Origin: an uncultured Isosphaeraceae bacterium
Lineage (GTDB): Bacteria > Planctomycetota > Planctomycetia > Isosphaerales > Isosphaeraceae
NCBI GenBank assembly: GCA_945957605.1
Contig: CAMFLR010000005.1
Span: 62,001 to 126,000 of the forward strand
Length of the DNA: 64,000 bases
Direction: 5' to 3'
In this document: one piece after another, positions 1 to 7,419 of the stretch
Layout of the letters: each line of letters opens with the position of its first letter
How positions within the stretch are numbered: position 1 is the first letter of the stretch
The notes under the pieces: model-generated
Told to the model about the DNA's origin: nothing
Seen by the model: only the letters and a program-made list of their open reading frames with translations
Databases searched by the model: none
Translations under genes and position numbers: made by a program

Positions 1-2
1 AA

Positions 3-95
3 AAGTATATCGAGGCGAGCTACTCCGATTTCGACGAACAAAACACGCTAAGCATAGCCAGACTGATCCAGGGAAGGATGAACGCAAAGCCTTGA
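3..95 (+). CDS. C-terminal fragment of an unidentified protein (5' end outside window)
   Basis: An open frame entering from the left edge reads about 30 residues (KYIEASYSDFDEQ then NTLSIARLIQGRMNAKP) and stops at TGA 93-95. Its mixed hydrophilic/aliphatic composition resembles a genuine protein end more than the other frames do. It is convergent with the early operon and separated from it by the hairpin at 107-135. It could be the end of the missing integrase or of another gene. The fragment is too short to identify. Confidence 0.35.
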   Translation, partial: KYIEASYSDFDEQNTLSIARLIQGRMNAKP

Positions 96-106
96 AGTTG
101 GTTGCG

Positions 107-135
107 CTAGGGGCAGTCATCATGACTACCCCTAG
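107..135 (-). terminator. Hairpin terminating the leftward early operon
   Basis: A 13-bp stem (CTAGGGGYAGTCA) with a TCA loop lies just past the stop of the last early gene. The single mismatch in + sense (C opposite A) becomes a G-U pair in leftward RNA, so the stem is fully paired only in that direction. There is no clear U-tract. The core GTCATCATGAC recurs in the hairpin at 9401-9423. Confidence 0.55.
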
Positions 136-154
136 CCTGTGACCAATCCCACGA

Positions 155-484
155 TTACACCCCCTTCCATCGCTTGCTGCGCGTCTTGCCGTCGGGACCG
201 GCAGGAACGGCTGAGGCGGTGCGCCGAACCGGCGCCGGGGCCTCTGGCTCGGCCTGGGGCCGTCCGGTCACGCAGTTGCGGCGTTTAAACGCCTGATAGT
301 CGTCGTCGAGCACGCGGAGCGTTTTAGGTCCCTTGTTCGACGAGTGGATGTCGACACCGGGCGGGCGGAACACCACGAGGTGCCCGCCCTCGATCCATCG
401 CATCACCGCCGACGGACTGACGGAAAGGTCAGCGGCAATCTCCTTGACCGTCCAGGCCGGACGAGTTGCGGTTTGCTCACCCAC
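155..484 (-). CDS. Excisionase/MerR-like helix-turn-helix protein
   Basis: A 109-aa protein whose N-terminal half (residues about 12-70) looks like an excisionase-type winged HTH: WTVKEIAADLSVSPSAVMRW followed by a short wing containing VVFRPPG. The C-terminal 35 residues are Pro/Ala/Arg-rich and probably disordered. It starts at GTG 482-484, which overlaps the stop of the 40-aa membrane protein upstream, so it is the last gene of the coupled early operon. The role is inferred from fold and position: DNA binding, possibly recombination directionality or regulation. No partner integrase is visible, so it could equally be a plain transcription regulator. Confidence 0.7.
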   Translation of the reverse strand: MGEQTATRPAWTVKEIAADLSVSPSAVMRWIEGGHLVVFRPPGVDIHSSNKGPKTLRVLDDDYQAFKRRNCVTGRPQAEPEAPAPVRRTASAVPAGPDGKTRSKRWKGV

Positions 485-599
485 GTTCCGTATCTCCTTG
501 CTTCACTCGATCCAACACGAAGCTTCGGACAGCCCGCCCGGCCGCAAACGCCACGCAGAACACGAAGACGTTGTTGAGCAATCTGAATAGCTCGTTCAT
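477..599 (-). CDS. 40-aa small membrane protein
   Basis: A short gene encoding a protein that begins MNELFRLLNNVFVFCVAFAA and ends with a charged tail (DRVKQGDTERG). Residues 5-21 form one hydrophobic helix followed by Arg-rich sequence, so an N-out single-pass topology is plausible. The ATG overlaps the stop of the antirepressor-like gene as ATGA (596-599), and its TGA lies inside the first codons of the downstream HTH gene. This tight coupling on both sides supports translation. The function is unknown; superinfection exclusion or another membrane-acting early function is only a guess. Confidence 0.6.
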   Translation of the reverse strand: MNELFRLLNNVFVFCVAFAAGRAVRSFVLDRVKQGDTERG

Positions 600-1768
600 G
601 CCGCACCCCCGCCGCGCTGCAATGATTCCCGCCACTGGTCGAGCACTTCACGCGGATAGGCGTTCACCTCGCCCCAAAGTTCGGACGAGACTTTCTTCAC
701 CGGCAATCCCAACGCCTTGCATTGCCGACTGAGTGCCCCGCCGTACTTCGCCATCTCGGCGCGGCTCAAGCTGATTTTGTTAACGCTGCAGTAGCCAACC
801 AACGAAACGAGGCCAGTATCCCCACTCAACGTCACCTGGACTTCGACGACGGCAGACGAAACGTTGCGGGCCTCGAGGGCGGCCGCTTCAACCTTGCGCT
901 CCAACTCGTCGACGCGTTTCTCTGTGGCGTTTAGACGAATGCGATTATCCATCGCTGCATAGAGCGCCAGCGTGAGCCCGTCAGCATCCGGAGGAAGAAC
1001 GGGAAGCACGGGCGCGGCTGGCACCGATGGCATGAAGTGACGAGCCAGCACTTCGGCTGCTTCGGTCTGATACGCCGCAAGCTTCTGCCGAACCTCGGGC
1101 GCGACGCGTTTGGACTCAATGCCGCCCAACCACATCGGCAACTTTCGCGCGTCGATGACGGATGTCTTGCGCCGCCGTCCAGCCGGATCGACCATAGACA
1201 AGTGGTCTACAGTCGCCCAATCGCAATCCTTGAGTTTGCGCAACTGTCCGGCAACATCGACACCAAGCGATTCGCAGATATGCCGGATCGACACGACGAT
1301 GTTGCCGCTGGGCAGTTTCGCGGCAAAAATGGCTTCCCCTCGAAACGGAACGGGGACCAGGTCGTAAACGTCGCCCTCGCTCTCCTCCACTACTTCGTCC
1401 CCCTCTAAAAGTTCAGAAATCAATTCGCCCCCTGTGCCGCGAAGCGCCTCACTTGCTTGAACCTGAAACGCTTCGACGCGTTCGCGGGCGATCGGCGCGA
1501 CTTTGCCAGGACGAATCGTCGCCAGCCACATCGGCAGGCTTTCGAGGTCGAGCGTCACGACCGGCTGAAGTCTGCCTCGTCGATCTGGAAATGAGACGCT
1601 TTCAAGAATCGCCCACTCGCACCTTTTGAGCTTTGTCAGTTGGGCCGCGAAGTCGATGCCAATCGATTCGCAAACGTGTCGAACCGAAACGCATTTCGAG
1701 CCATCCGGCCGATGTGTCGCCAGGAATCCGATCCCGTAAAGGGTGACGGTAAAAAACTCACTCTCCAT
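596..1768 (-). CDS. Antirepressor-like protein with two tandem P22_AR_N domains
   Basis: A 390-aa protein. Two copies of a P22-antirepressor N-terminal-like domain occur in tandem. The first (about 3-95) has SVRHVCESIGIDFAAQLTKL and then LPMWLATI. The second (about 140-235) has SIRHICESLGVDVAGQLRKL and then LPMWLGGI. A coiled-coil linker (about 275-310) precedes a C-terminal domain (about 325-385). In P22 such proteins bind and inactivate repressors. Here the gene lies late in the early lytic operon, overlapping its upstream neighbour (1758-1768) and coupled by ATGA to the small membrane protein. The duplication is the unusual feature. Its target repressor is inferred, not shown. Confidence 0.78.
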   Translation of the reverse strand: MESEFFTVTLYGIGFLATHRPDGSKCVSVRHVCESIGIDFAAQLTKLKRCEWAILESVSFPDRRGRLQPVVTLDLESLPMWLATIRPGKVAPIARERVEAFQVQASEALRGTGGELISELLEGDEVVEESEGDVYDLVPVPFRGEAIFAAKLPSGNIVVSIRHICESLGVDVAGQLRKLKDCDWATVDHLSMVDPAGRRRKTSVIDARKLPMWLGGIESKRVAPEVRQKLAAYQTEAAEVLARHFMPSVPAAPVLPVLPPDADGLTLALYAAMDNRIRLNATEKRVDELERKVEAAALEARNVSSAVVEVQVTLSGDTGLVSLVGYCSVNKISLSRAEMAKYGGALSRQCKALGLPVKKVSSELWGEVNAYPREVLDQWRESLQRGGGAA

Positions 1769-2192
1769 CGTTGCGCCCCCTGGTTGAAGTCAAAAGCTGC
1801 TTCGCCTTCTTTCGTCGTCCTTCCTCATCGACGGCGTACACCCATTCAGCGATCGGCAGTGCGTCCTCGTCACGCGGCGGCTCGCCTCGTACCGCGTCAT
1901 TGATGCCTTTCCGATAAGCTTCCTTCGAGCACGAATTCATATCCGTCTGCGCGTCGACCCATTGGGTCATCGAAACCAACACGCGAGCTGGCGCGCAATC
2001 GAGATTCATGATCGAGTTGCAAGCGGTCCCGTAGGCGAGCAGGTAGCAGGAAAAAAAAGACTGTGCCAACATCTCCCAAGAGAAAAACCCAATCGGGTCT
2101 TCTTCGCGCTCGTACGGATTTCGGCTAACTCGCTGGTCCACTGGTTTCGGCCCCCTGTTTAGTTCCTTGAGAAATCGCCCTTGATCAACCAA
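1758..2192 (-). CDS. Hypothetical early phage protein
   Basis: A 144-aa protein with no recognised domain. The central stretch (about 35-75, FFSWEMLAQSFFSCYLLAYG) is moderately hydrophobic and aromatic, and the C-terminus is basic (RRKKAKQLL). It overlaps the previous gene (2185-2192) and the next one (1758-1768), which supports it as a real member of the early operon. It shares the general pattern of its neighbour at 2185-2670: a central alpha-helical region with Cys/Tyr followed by an acidic segment with a W (PIAEWVYAVDEE versus PLEQWVRDFERG). The two may therefore be distant paralogs. Confidence 0.65.
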   Translation of the reverse strand: MVDQGRFLKELNRGPKPVDQRVSRNPYEREEDPIGFFSWEMLAQSFFSCYLLAYGTACNSIMNLDCAPARVLVSMTQWVDAQTDMNSCSKEAYRKGINDAVRGEPPRDEDALPIAEWVYAVDEEGRRKKAKQLLTSTRGRNDGE

Positions 2193-2670
2193 TCAAGTCG
2201 TCTGCGGTCACCGTGCGTACGGCACCGGTGAATGTATCAACAAGGCAACCGATGACTTCGCTGGACTCGTTAGACTGCGATTCATCGCTCTCTTTGAGTC
2301 CGCGTTCGAAGTCTCTGACCCACTGCTCGAGAGGCACTTCGTCAAAGTCGTCAGGCTTCTCGTTAACGAGACTTCCTGTACCATCTAGAAGCAACGCATG
2401 AGCAATGCCGGTGCTAATGGGGCCGTCGAAATGCGCAGGCGCGTTCTTGAAATGGTCACGCGCTACATCCCCAGCGATCTCGCAATCAAGATCCTCGTAA
2501 TTGAGCACGCGCGCAGCAAACGCAAAGGCTCGAAGGTAGACGACGTAAACGCCTAGCGCCAGGTTCTCCCATTCGAGCCCATCGATCTCCCTTGCTTGCT
2601 GAACTTCGAGCCGCGAGGGCGAGCGACGCTTGCGACGAGCAAGCCCATACTTTTCTGTTGTTTTGATCAC
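2185..2670 (-). CDS. Hypothetical early phage protein
   Basis: A 161-aa protein beginning at GTG (2668-2670), with GGAG about 10 nt upstream inside the end of the helicase gene. The N-terminus is basic (residues 9-20, LARRKRRSPSRL). The middle is helical (ENLALGVYVVYLRAFAFAAR) and the C-terminal part is acidic. There is no recognised domain. It lies directly downstream of the DnaB-like helicase with a 1-nt gap, a position where phages often place a helicase loader or accessory factor. That is a positional guess only; no AAA motif is seen. Confidence 0.65.
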   Translation of the reverse strand: MIKTTEKYGLARRKRRSPSRLEVQQAREIDGLEWENLALGVYVVYLRAFAFAARVLNYEDLDCEIAGDVARDHFKNAPAHFDGPISTGIAHALLLDGTGSLVNEKPDDFDEVPLEQWVRDFERGLKESDESQSNESSEVIGCLVDTFTGAVRTVTADDLIG

Positions 2671-2671
2671 G

Positions 2672-4006
2672 TCAATAAACTCCTTCGGGTTGAAGACTCT
2701 TGAACGTCGTCGTGTGCTTCATGAAGGCCAGACTCACTGTTCCCGTCGCGCCGTGGCGATTCTTCGCAACGATCACGTTTGTGATCCCTGGCTGGTCATT
2801 CGGGTCGTAGTATTCGGGGCGATGGATCAAAACGACCTGGTCCGCGTCCTGCTCGAGCGAGCCAGATTCGCGAAGGTCCGACATGAGCGGGCGCTTGTCC
2901 TCGCGCTGCTCGACGGCTCGATTGAGCTGCGAAAGCACGATCACCGGGACTTGCAAAGACATCGCCGTGCGCTTCAACGCGCGGCTGATCTTCGACACAG
3001 TCTCTTGCCGATTGGCGCGGCTTCCGGGATCCGCTTCGAGCAACTGGACGTAGTCGACGAAGATTGCGTCGAGGCCCTGCGTGCTTCGCTGGCGACGAGC
3101 AAGAGCTTCGATCTGGGCAACGCTTCGGCCGGCGGTGTCGTCGATCGTCAGCGTTGTGGACGCAAGTCGCTCGCTTGCCTCCTGAATCATTCGCATGTCA
3201 TAATTCGTAAGATTCACACCTTCTTGGATCTTGTGTCCGTTCACGTCGGCCTCGCTCGAAAGCACACGAGAGGTCAGTTCCCGGTGCCCCATTTCCTGAG
3301 AAACGAACAGCACGCGAGACATGAGCAGCTTTGCAGCATTGACCGCCATCGTGAGCGCGAGCGCCGTTTTGCCCATCGAAGGGCGGCCAGCCAATATGAT
3401 CATGCGTCCCGCACCCAAGCCGCCGAGAACATCGTCGAGCGCACTGAACCCGGTTGAGATCCCGTCAAGCTCGCCGCCTCGCCGCTTACAGATGGCGCTG
3501 ATCGTTTCAAACATCGACTCGGCCAACGAACGCACCGAGTCAGACGAGCCACGCGTGAGCAGATTTAGTAACTCTGATATCGCCGTTTCGAGAACTTCGG
3601 ACGGCTCGTCAGCCGCTGCGGCTAACGTCTCGCGACAAGTGCTGACGACGCGCATCCCCTCGCGTCGGATGTGATGCTTGAAAATCTGGTCCGCGTATCG
3701 CGCGACGTCGTAACCGTGAAACGTGCTCTCCATGGCTTCGACAACCGTTGGCAAGCCGCCGATTCGGTCGAAGTCGTTCGTGCGCCGTAGCTCTTCCTCG
3801 ACGAGCAAGAAAGTAGGCTTGGCGCCGGCCGCAATAACCCGCATTGCCGCCGAGAACATCACCGCATTCGCTTCACGCCAAAAGCAGTGCGCACCAAACC
3901 CAGGCGGCAAATCCGCCCATCGGTCGGGGTCAGCCAGCAACCCCCCAATCAGCGCCTTTTCCATCTCCGTGTTGGCTGGAAATTCTAGGTTCAGTCGATC
4001 GCTCAT
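2672..4006 (-). CDS. DnaB-type replicative helicase
   Basis: A 444-aa protein, close to the usual DnaB length. The N-terminal DnaB domain spans about 10-115. The RecA-like motor spans about 170-440, with Walker A AGRPSMGKT (206-214), Walker B DAIFVDYVQLL (313-323), a SQEM segment (236-239) and the late motif VPVIVLSQLNR. It would unwind DNA ahead of the replisome as a hexamer. It follows the O-like initiator gene with a 6-nt gap, so the phage carries its own initiator-helicase pair, as lambda (O/P) and P22 (gp18/gp12) do. No inteins or missing motifs were seen. Confidence 0.95.
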   Translation of the reverse strand: MSDRLNLEFPANTEMEKALIGGLLADPDRWADLPPGFGAHCFWREANAVMFSAAMRVIAAGAKPTFLLVEEELRRTNDFDRIGGLPTVVEAMESTFHGYDVARYADQIFKHHIRREGMRVVSTCRETLAAAADEPSEVLETAISELLNLLTRGSSDSVRSLAESMFETISAICKRRGGELDGISTGFSALDDVLGGLGAGRMIILAGRPSMGKTALALTMAVNAAKLLMSRVLFVSQEMGHRELTSRVLSSEADVNGHKIQEGVNLTNYDMRMIQEASERLASTTLTIDDTAGRSVAQIEALARRQRSTQGLDAIFVDYVQLLEADPGSRANRQETVSKISRALKRTAMSLQVPVIVLSQLNRAVEQREDKRPLMSDLRESGSLEQDADQVVLIHRPEYYDPNDQPGITNVIVAKNRHGATGTVSLAFMKHTTTFKSLQPEGVY

Positions 4007-4012
4007 TGTCCT

Positions 4013-5242
4013 TTATGCCCCCGTTGCTACGCCTCGTTTCACTGCCTCAAAGCCCGCAATCGTCGCCTCTGCAAGTTGCACCTTCGTCTCGCCCCAGCCA
4101 GGGTCCGCCAAAAGCTGCTCGCGCGTTCGACGTCCCTTCGTCGTTAGCGCGGTGTATTGTTGGGCCAACCGCGCGTTCGCTGATCGTTCGCGGTCGGCTC
4201 GCTGTTGCTCGGTCTCAACCGCGGGAGCGACGGGCAACAGCGGAATCGTCGCCGGCGCGATGCGGAGCGTGTGCTTCGGCCTACCGCTGGTCTCGGCCCA
4301 CCAAGCAGCGAGGCATGTGAGTGCATATCGCCAAGGTTTGCCGCGTCGAACCGAATCGCGAACTGCGAAGTCAACGTCTTGAACCCAGTAGCCGTCTGGG
4401 CCGCATGCATCGCGGACCTGCTCGGCGTCGATCGAGCCCCACTTCTCAGTGGCGAAGGCGACGATACGTTCAACCAGGTCTGGCGGGTTGTTGATGCCCG
4501 GCAAGTCAGCGGGACGGTTGAGGACAGGAACGCGCCCCTTGGCGGTGATGGTTGCCTGCTCGACGTTCGCGAGGACGTCGCCGCCGGCCGCTTTGAGGGT
4601 CCGGGAGGATTGGCTTTGGGATTGCAGAGTTGCTTCGACGGTGGGGGTGTCGGCCCCTTCTCCCCATTCTTCGGATTCTTCTCCTTCAATAGGGGGGTTG
4701 TAGGGGGGAGAAACAAATTTGTTTCGCTCTCCGTCACAAATTTGTTTCGCTTCCCGCAACAGATTTGTTTCACCCCTGAAACAATTCTGTTTCACCCCCT
4801 GAAACAAATTTGCTTCACCCTTGGGCGTATTTTTGCTCCGCTCCGGCTGCTTCAAAAACGCTGCGGCCCGCTTCGGAGCGGCCTTGATATAAGCGATCTC
4901 TTTGGTGGAAAACCTCGGTCTCTCGGGATCCTGATTGTCGGTCCACTTCTCGTAATCCTTGATGAACCGGACCCCGTTCGCCACGCCGTCGACGCGACTG
5001 ATCACCCTGGCAGTGACGAGTTGTGCAATCCCACGGCTGATCGCCTGGCGAAGCTCTCCTGAATCTTCCGCGAGCGACGACGGAGAGACGATCGCCACCT
5101 TTGCCTTCGCGGGCCCGAAGATCTGCGCGAACATCGCGTCAACGATTTTGGCTTGCGGCTTGGTGAACCCAGCCGAGCAGAGCGCGCATAGAAGCTCGTG
5201 ACTCAGTTTGATCCACCCGTCATCAAGGTCGGGGCTTGCCAT
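4013..5242 (-). CDS. O-like phage replication initiator
   Basis: A 409-aa protein. The N-terminal domain (about 8-105) resembles phage replication protein O N-terminal winged-helix domains: WIKLSHELLCALCSAGFTKP, then VSPSSLAEDSGELRQAISRG and RFIKDYEKW. The middle (about 142-180) is encoded by the iteron array and is not conserved-looking (repeated Lys-Gln/Asn-Leu words). The C-terminal half is predicted to be helical and probably contacts the helicase; a replisome-type segment lies at about 255-320. Its gene both encodes the initiator and contains the putative origin, as in lambda. It sits directly upstream of the DnaB-like gene. The specific DNA target is inferred from location. Confidence 0.82.
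   Translation of the reverse strand: MASPDLDDGWIKLSHELLCALCSAGFTKPQAKIVDAMFAQIFGPAKAKVAIVSPSSLAEDSGELRQAISRGIAQLVTARVISRVDGVANGVRFIKDYEKWTDNQDPERPRFSTKEIAYIKAAPKRAAAFLKQPERSKNTPKGEANLFQGVKQNCFRGETNLLREAKQICDGERNKFVSPPYNPPIEGEESEEWGEGADTPTVEATLQSQSQSSRTLKAAGGDVLANVEQATITAKGRVPVLNRPADLPGINNPPDLVERIVAFATEKWGSIDAEQVRDACGPDGYWVQDVDFAVRDSVRRGKPWRYALTCLAAWWAETSGRPKHTLRIAPATIPLLPVAPAVETEQQRADRERSANARLAQQYTALTTKGRRTREQLLADPGWGETKVQLAEATIAGFEAVKRGVATGA
4714..4839. other. Putative replication origin: 22-23-bp-spaced iterons inside the O-like gene
   Basis: The 12-bp motif CAAATTTGTTTC occurs at 4714-4725 and 4737-4748 exactly. Close variants lie at 4760-4771 (one change), 4782-4793 (two changes) and 4805-4816 (one change). 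A weaker copy, TATTTTTGCTCC, lies at 4828-4839. Start-to-start spacing is 23, 23, 22, 23 and 23 bp, about two helical turns. The period is not a multiple of three, so the same DNA word is translated in different frames of the host gene. This argues that selection acts on the DNA. The arrangement matches lambdoid origins embedded in initiator genes. A flanking AT-rich unwinding region was not obvious. Confidence 0.75.
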
Positions 5243-5266
5243 GGGTGCTCGTCTCGGTGGTCGCCG

Positions 5267-5515
5267 TCAGTTCAGGATCTCGTCTGCTGACATCAATGCT
5301 TCGACAACGTCTGTGATCTCGGCCGCACGAATCGAGCAGCCCTTCTTCGGCGAAGGACGCCAGCTACCATCGCCAGCCTGGTAAAACACTCGCAGGCCGA
5401 CGTAGCGGTGCCCTTTGTACTCGTCGATCGAGACGCGCAACTCCTCGTGCCCGCGCGGGAGTTCTGCGAGCACGCGGGAGTCACGATCGCCGCTTTGCGC
5501 GTCGGCATGGCTCAT
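5267..5515 (-). CDS. PC4/p15-family single-stranded DNA-binding protein
   Basis: An 82-aa protein. Residues about 24-75 match the transcriptional coactivator p15/PC4 fold: beta strands LRVSIDEYKGHRYVGLRVFY, then a WRPSPKKGCSI turn and a C-terminal helix (ITDVVEALMSADEIL). Bacterial and phage members bind single-stranded DNA as dimers. Placed directly upstream of the O-like initiator and helicase, it may coat ssDNA at the fork or act as a transcription factor. No classical SSB gene is visible in the prophage, which favours a replication role. Family assignment is good; function is inferred. Confidence 0.75.
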   Translation of the reverse strand: MSHADAQSGDRDSRVLAELPRGHEELRVSIDEYKGHRYVGLRVFYQAGDGSWRPSPKKGCSIRAAEITDVVEALMSADEILN

Positions 5516-5517
5516 CG

Positions 5518-5883
5518 TTAGTTGCTTTCCGTCTGGCGTTTGCTGGCGATCTCGACCGCCTCAGTCAGAAGGGCCAAGCTGAATTGCTGAACCATCGGCA
5601 CGCCGTCGAAGCACGTGTGCTTGGGCGCCGCAGTCTTTTCCCAGGGCTTCGTGCAAACCCAGTAGGTCAACTCGCACAAGAAGACTGCGAGATCCTGGTT
5701 GTCGTCGGCGTTGTCTGCTGCAAGCCCGGTGAGTGCGGATACGACCGCCTGGACGTTGTTCAGCTTCTCGCCGTTCGCTTCGATCACCTTCTGTTGTCGG
5801 GCGGTGTCTGCGGCAAAGCGCTTTACGACTTGAGTGACGGCCGCTTGGACGTCGGCGTCAGAGAGCACGACGGGCATGATCAT
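5518..5883 (-). CDS. Hypothetical early phage protein
   Basis: A 121-aa, largely helical protein with no recognised domain. The N-terminal half (about 8-65) is amphipathic, with the heptad-like segment VTQVVKRFAADTARQQKVIE. The C-terminal half holds two Cys residues (LCELTYWVCTKPWE) and a short hydrophobic helix. It lies 2 nt upstream of the PC4-like gene, so it is co-transcribed with the replication cassette. Function unknown. Confidence 0.6.
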   Translation of the reverse strand: MIMPVVLSDADVQAAVTQVVKRFAADTARQQKVIEANGEKLNNVQAVVSALTGLAADNADDNQDLAVFLCELTYWVCTKPWEKTAAPKHTCFDGVPMVQQFSLALLTEAVEIASKRQTESN

Positions 5884-5939
5884 CGAGATATCCTTGTGAT
5901 AAAGAAGCGGGAGATCGCGAGGCTGGGCGAGAAATGCGT

Positions 5940-6419
5940 TCAGGCCAGACCCGAAAACGTGAAGGGTCGCGAGCCGCCATATTCATCGAGGTCAATGACT
6001 TCTGGACCGTGTTGGACGATGAGCAGCTGGCATTCCCTGTGGCATCCGTTCTCCATCTCTCGACGAGCGAGATAGATGTAGCCGTTGAACAGAACTCCGC
6101 GCGGCGATACCTGAGTGCCAGACTTCAAGTGCTCGCCGCGGCAGGGGGCATCCGGGTCCTCGCCGTTGAGGATGAACGCAAGAATTGCGTCTTCAAATCG
6201 CCAGACTTCGCCCAAGAATTCGTTGAATTGCTCATCGGTCTGCGCCTCGGCCGGGAGATCGGCGTACGCGGCGAAAGTCGTGGTCGCCTCACGAAATCCT
6301 TCCACAAGCGATCCAAAAGTCTGTCGCCTGCGCTGGACCTCGTAATATGGGTCGTCGTCCTCTATCGTGCGCGAGTCTTCAGTCAACCGGCCGGGAATCG
6401 AACTTGTGAGTACGGTCAT
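5940..6419 (-). CDS. Hypothetical early phage protein (member 1 of a three-gene tandem family)
   Basis: A 159-aa protein. The N-terminal half is helical and acidic. The C-terminal half ends in a strand-rich module beginning GVLFNGYIYLARRE and closing LLIVQHGPEVIDLDE. The same closing module occurs in the next two upstream genes (6458-6874 and 6871-7299), where it reads CVLANGTLFLAYQ and IVLDGVVYSVVRG, each followed by a LL-[IVP]-[VM]-x3-[VI] strand. The three genes probably arose by duplication and diverged in the N-terminal part. Function unknown. Confidence 0.65.
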   Translation of the reverse strand: MTVLTSSIPGRLTEDSRTIEDDDPYYEVQRRRQTFGSLVEGFREATTTFAAYADLPAEAQTDEQFNEFLGEVWRFEDAILAFILNGEDPDAPCRGEHLKSGTQVSPRGVLFNGYIYLARREMENGCHRECQLLIVQHGPEVIDLDEYGGSRPFTFSGLA

Positions 6420-6457
6420 GAGTATGAATCGCTTTCATAAATGTGAGTGGGCGAGAA

Positions 6458-6874
6458 TCAGTCAAGTAACACGATGTCGCTCATCGGAAGCAGAAGCACT
6501 TCCTCGTAGTTTTGGCCCTCTGGTTGGTAGGCCAAGAAAAGTGTTCCGTTCGCGAGAACGCAGCGCACCGTCTGCTGCATCCCGAAAGAGTCCCGCTCGA
6601 CTCCCGAGCAACTCCCGGCTGCTTGTTGGATGAGCGCAGAAATCTTTGTCATAGCTGCCATGGCAGCGTTGTCAGCCTTATCTGAAAGTTTGCGCTGATC
6701 TCGGTTTTCGGCTTCAGTTTGAGGAGGCGACGCACGACGCTGCTCGTCAATGATGTCAGCGACGCCTCGCAGACGACGATATTCAGCGAGCAGACGAAGG
6801 ATTTGGTCGGCTCGCCGCGAACGGCCTCGAGTCCGCGGGCTGGGCGAAGGCGCGGCGGCTGCGAGCGTAATCAT
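6458..6874 (-). CDS. Hypothetical early phage protein (member 2 of the tandem family)
   Basis: A 138-aa protein. The N-terminus is Ser/Pro/Arg-rich (residues 6-22), followed by a long helical segment (about 24-95) and the family's C-terminal strand module (VRCVLANGTLFLAYQ to LLLPMSDIVLLD). Its start overlaps the stop of member 3 as ATGA (6871-6874), showing translational coupling. No enzyme motif is seen. The conserved C-terminal piece may be a binding or dimerisation module. Confidence 0.65.
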   Translation of the reverse strand: MITLAAAAPSPSPRTRGRSRRADQILRLLAEYRRLRGVADIIDEQRRASPPQTEAENRDQRKLSDKADNAAMAAMTKISALIQQAAGSCSGVERDSFGMQQTVRCVLANGTLFLAYQPEGQNYEEVLLLPMSDIVLLD

Positions 6875-7299
6875 GAATGAGCCCCTTCGATCGCGGTGAT
6901 TGACGAAAGCGGAATGGTCACCAGTCGAGCGGTGTCCTGGAATTCCTCACCACGGACAACGGAGTAGACGACGCCATCGAGAACGATCGAGGGCGGCTTA
7001 ATGGGAGTTCCCCAAGCGTCTACTTCGCCAGCTTTTGGCTCCCCGCTATGGTCGCCTGCAATCATGTCGATAAGGCGATCCAAACTGCTGCTGGCGGCGC
7101 GAGTCAATTCTCCACCACGCCGATCAAAAGCGTCGGCCTCTGGTGAGCCGACGGGAGCGTCACAACCAAGGTCGCCGGTGAAGTGAAAATCTCTCTCTGC
7201 GACCAGCTTGTGATATGACACCAGCTCCTTCCTGAACCGGCCCGCAAGCCCTAGAGTGCGGCGACGTTTGGAAGGCAAAGGAGCATGGATAACCGACAT
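6871..7299 (-). CDS. Hypothetical early phage protein (member 3 of the tandem family)
   Basis: A 142-aa protein. The N-terminus is basic (KRRRTLGLAGRFRK) and the middle is helical. The C-terminal module runs SIVLDGVVYSVVRGEEF and RLVTIPLSSITAIE, the clearest copy of the strand motif shared with the two downstream neighbours. It is the first of the trio behind the Cro-like gene, about 120 nt downstream of it. Nothing in it identifies a function. Confidence 0.65.
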   Translation of the reverse strand: MSVIHAPLPSKRRRTLGLAGRFRKELVSYHKLVAERDFHFTGDLGCDAPVGSPEADAFDRRGGELTRAASSSLDRLIDMIAGDHSGEPKAGEVDAWGTPIKPPSIVLDGVVYSVVRGEEFQDTARLVTIPLSSITAIEGAHS

Positions 7300-7335
7300 G
7301 CCAATCCCCTTTTTGCGGCGCGTACCGATACCGGC

Positions 7336-7349
7336 CGCGCCGAAGCGCG
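7336..7349 (-). other. Short UUCG-loop hairpin between the Cro-like gene and the tandem family
   Basis: In leftward RNA the sequence CGCGC-UUCG-GCGCG forms a 5-bp stem with a stable cUUCGg tetraloop in the 120-bp gap between 7299 and 7420. No U-tract follows, so it could be a transcript-processing or attenuation structure or may have no role. Confidence 0.35.
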
Positions 7350-7419
7350 TTGAGAATTTGGACGGAGCAACGAATAAGTTGCGGACGAGCGCGAAGCTAC
7401 TAGGGCTTCGACGTGCGGC

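Noticed and set aside
2630..3457. Rightward frame antisense to the DnaB-like helicase
   Set aside because: The helicase has all motifs in order; the antisense frame is Arg/His-rich with no recognisable features.
4714..4839. CRISPR array
   Set aside because: Repeats of 12 bp with 10-11-bp spacers inside a coding gene fit iterons, not CRISPR repeat-spacer sizes; no cas genes.
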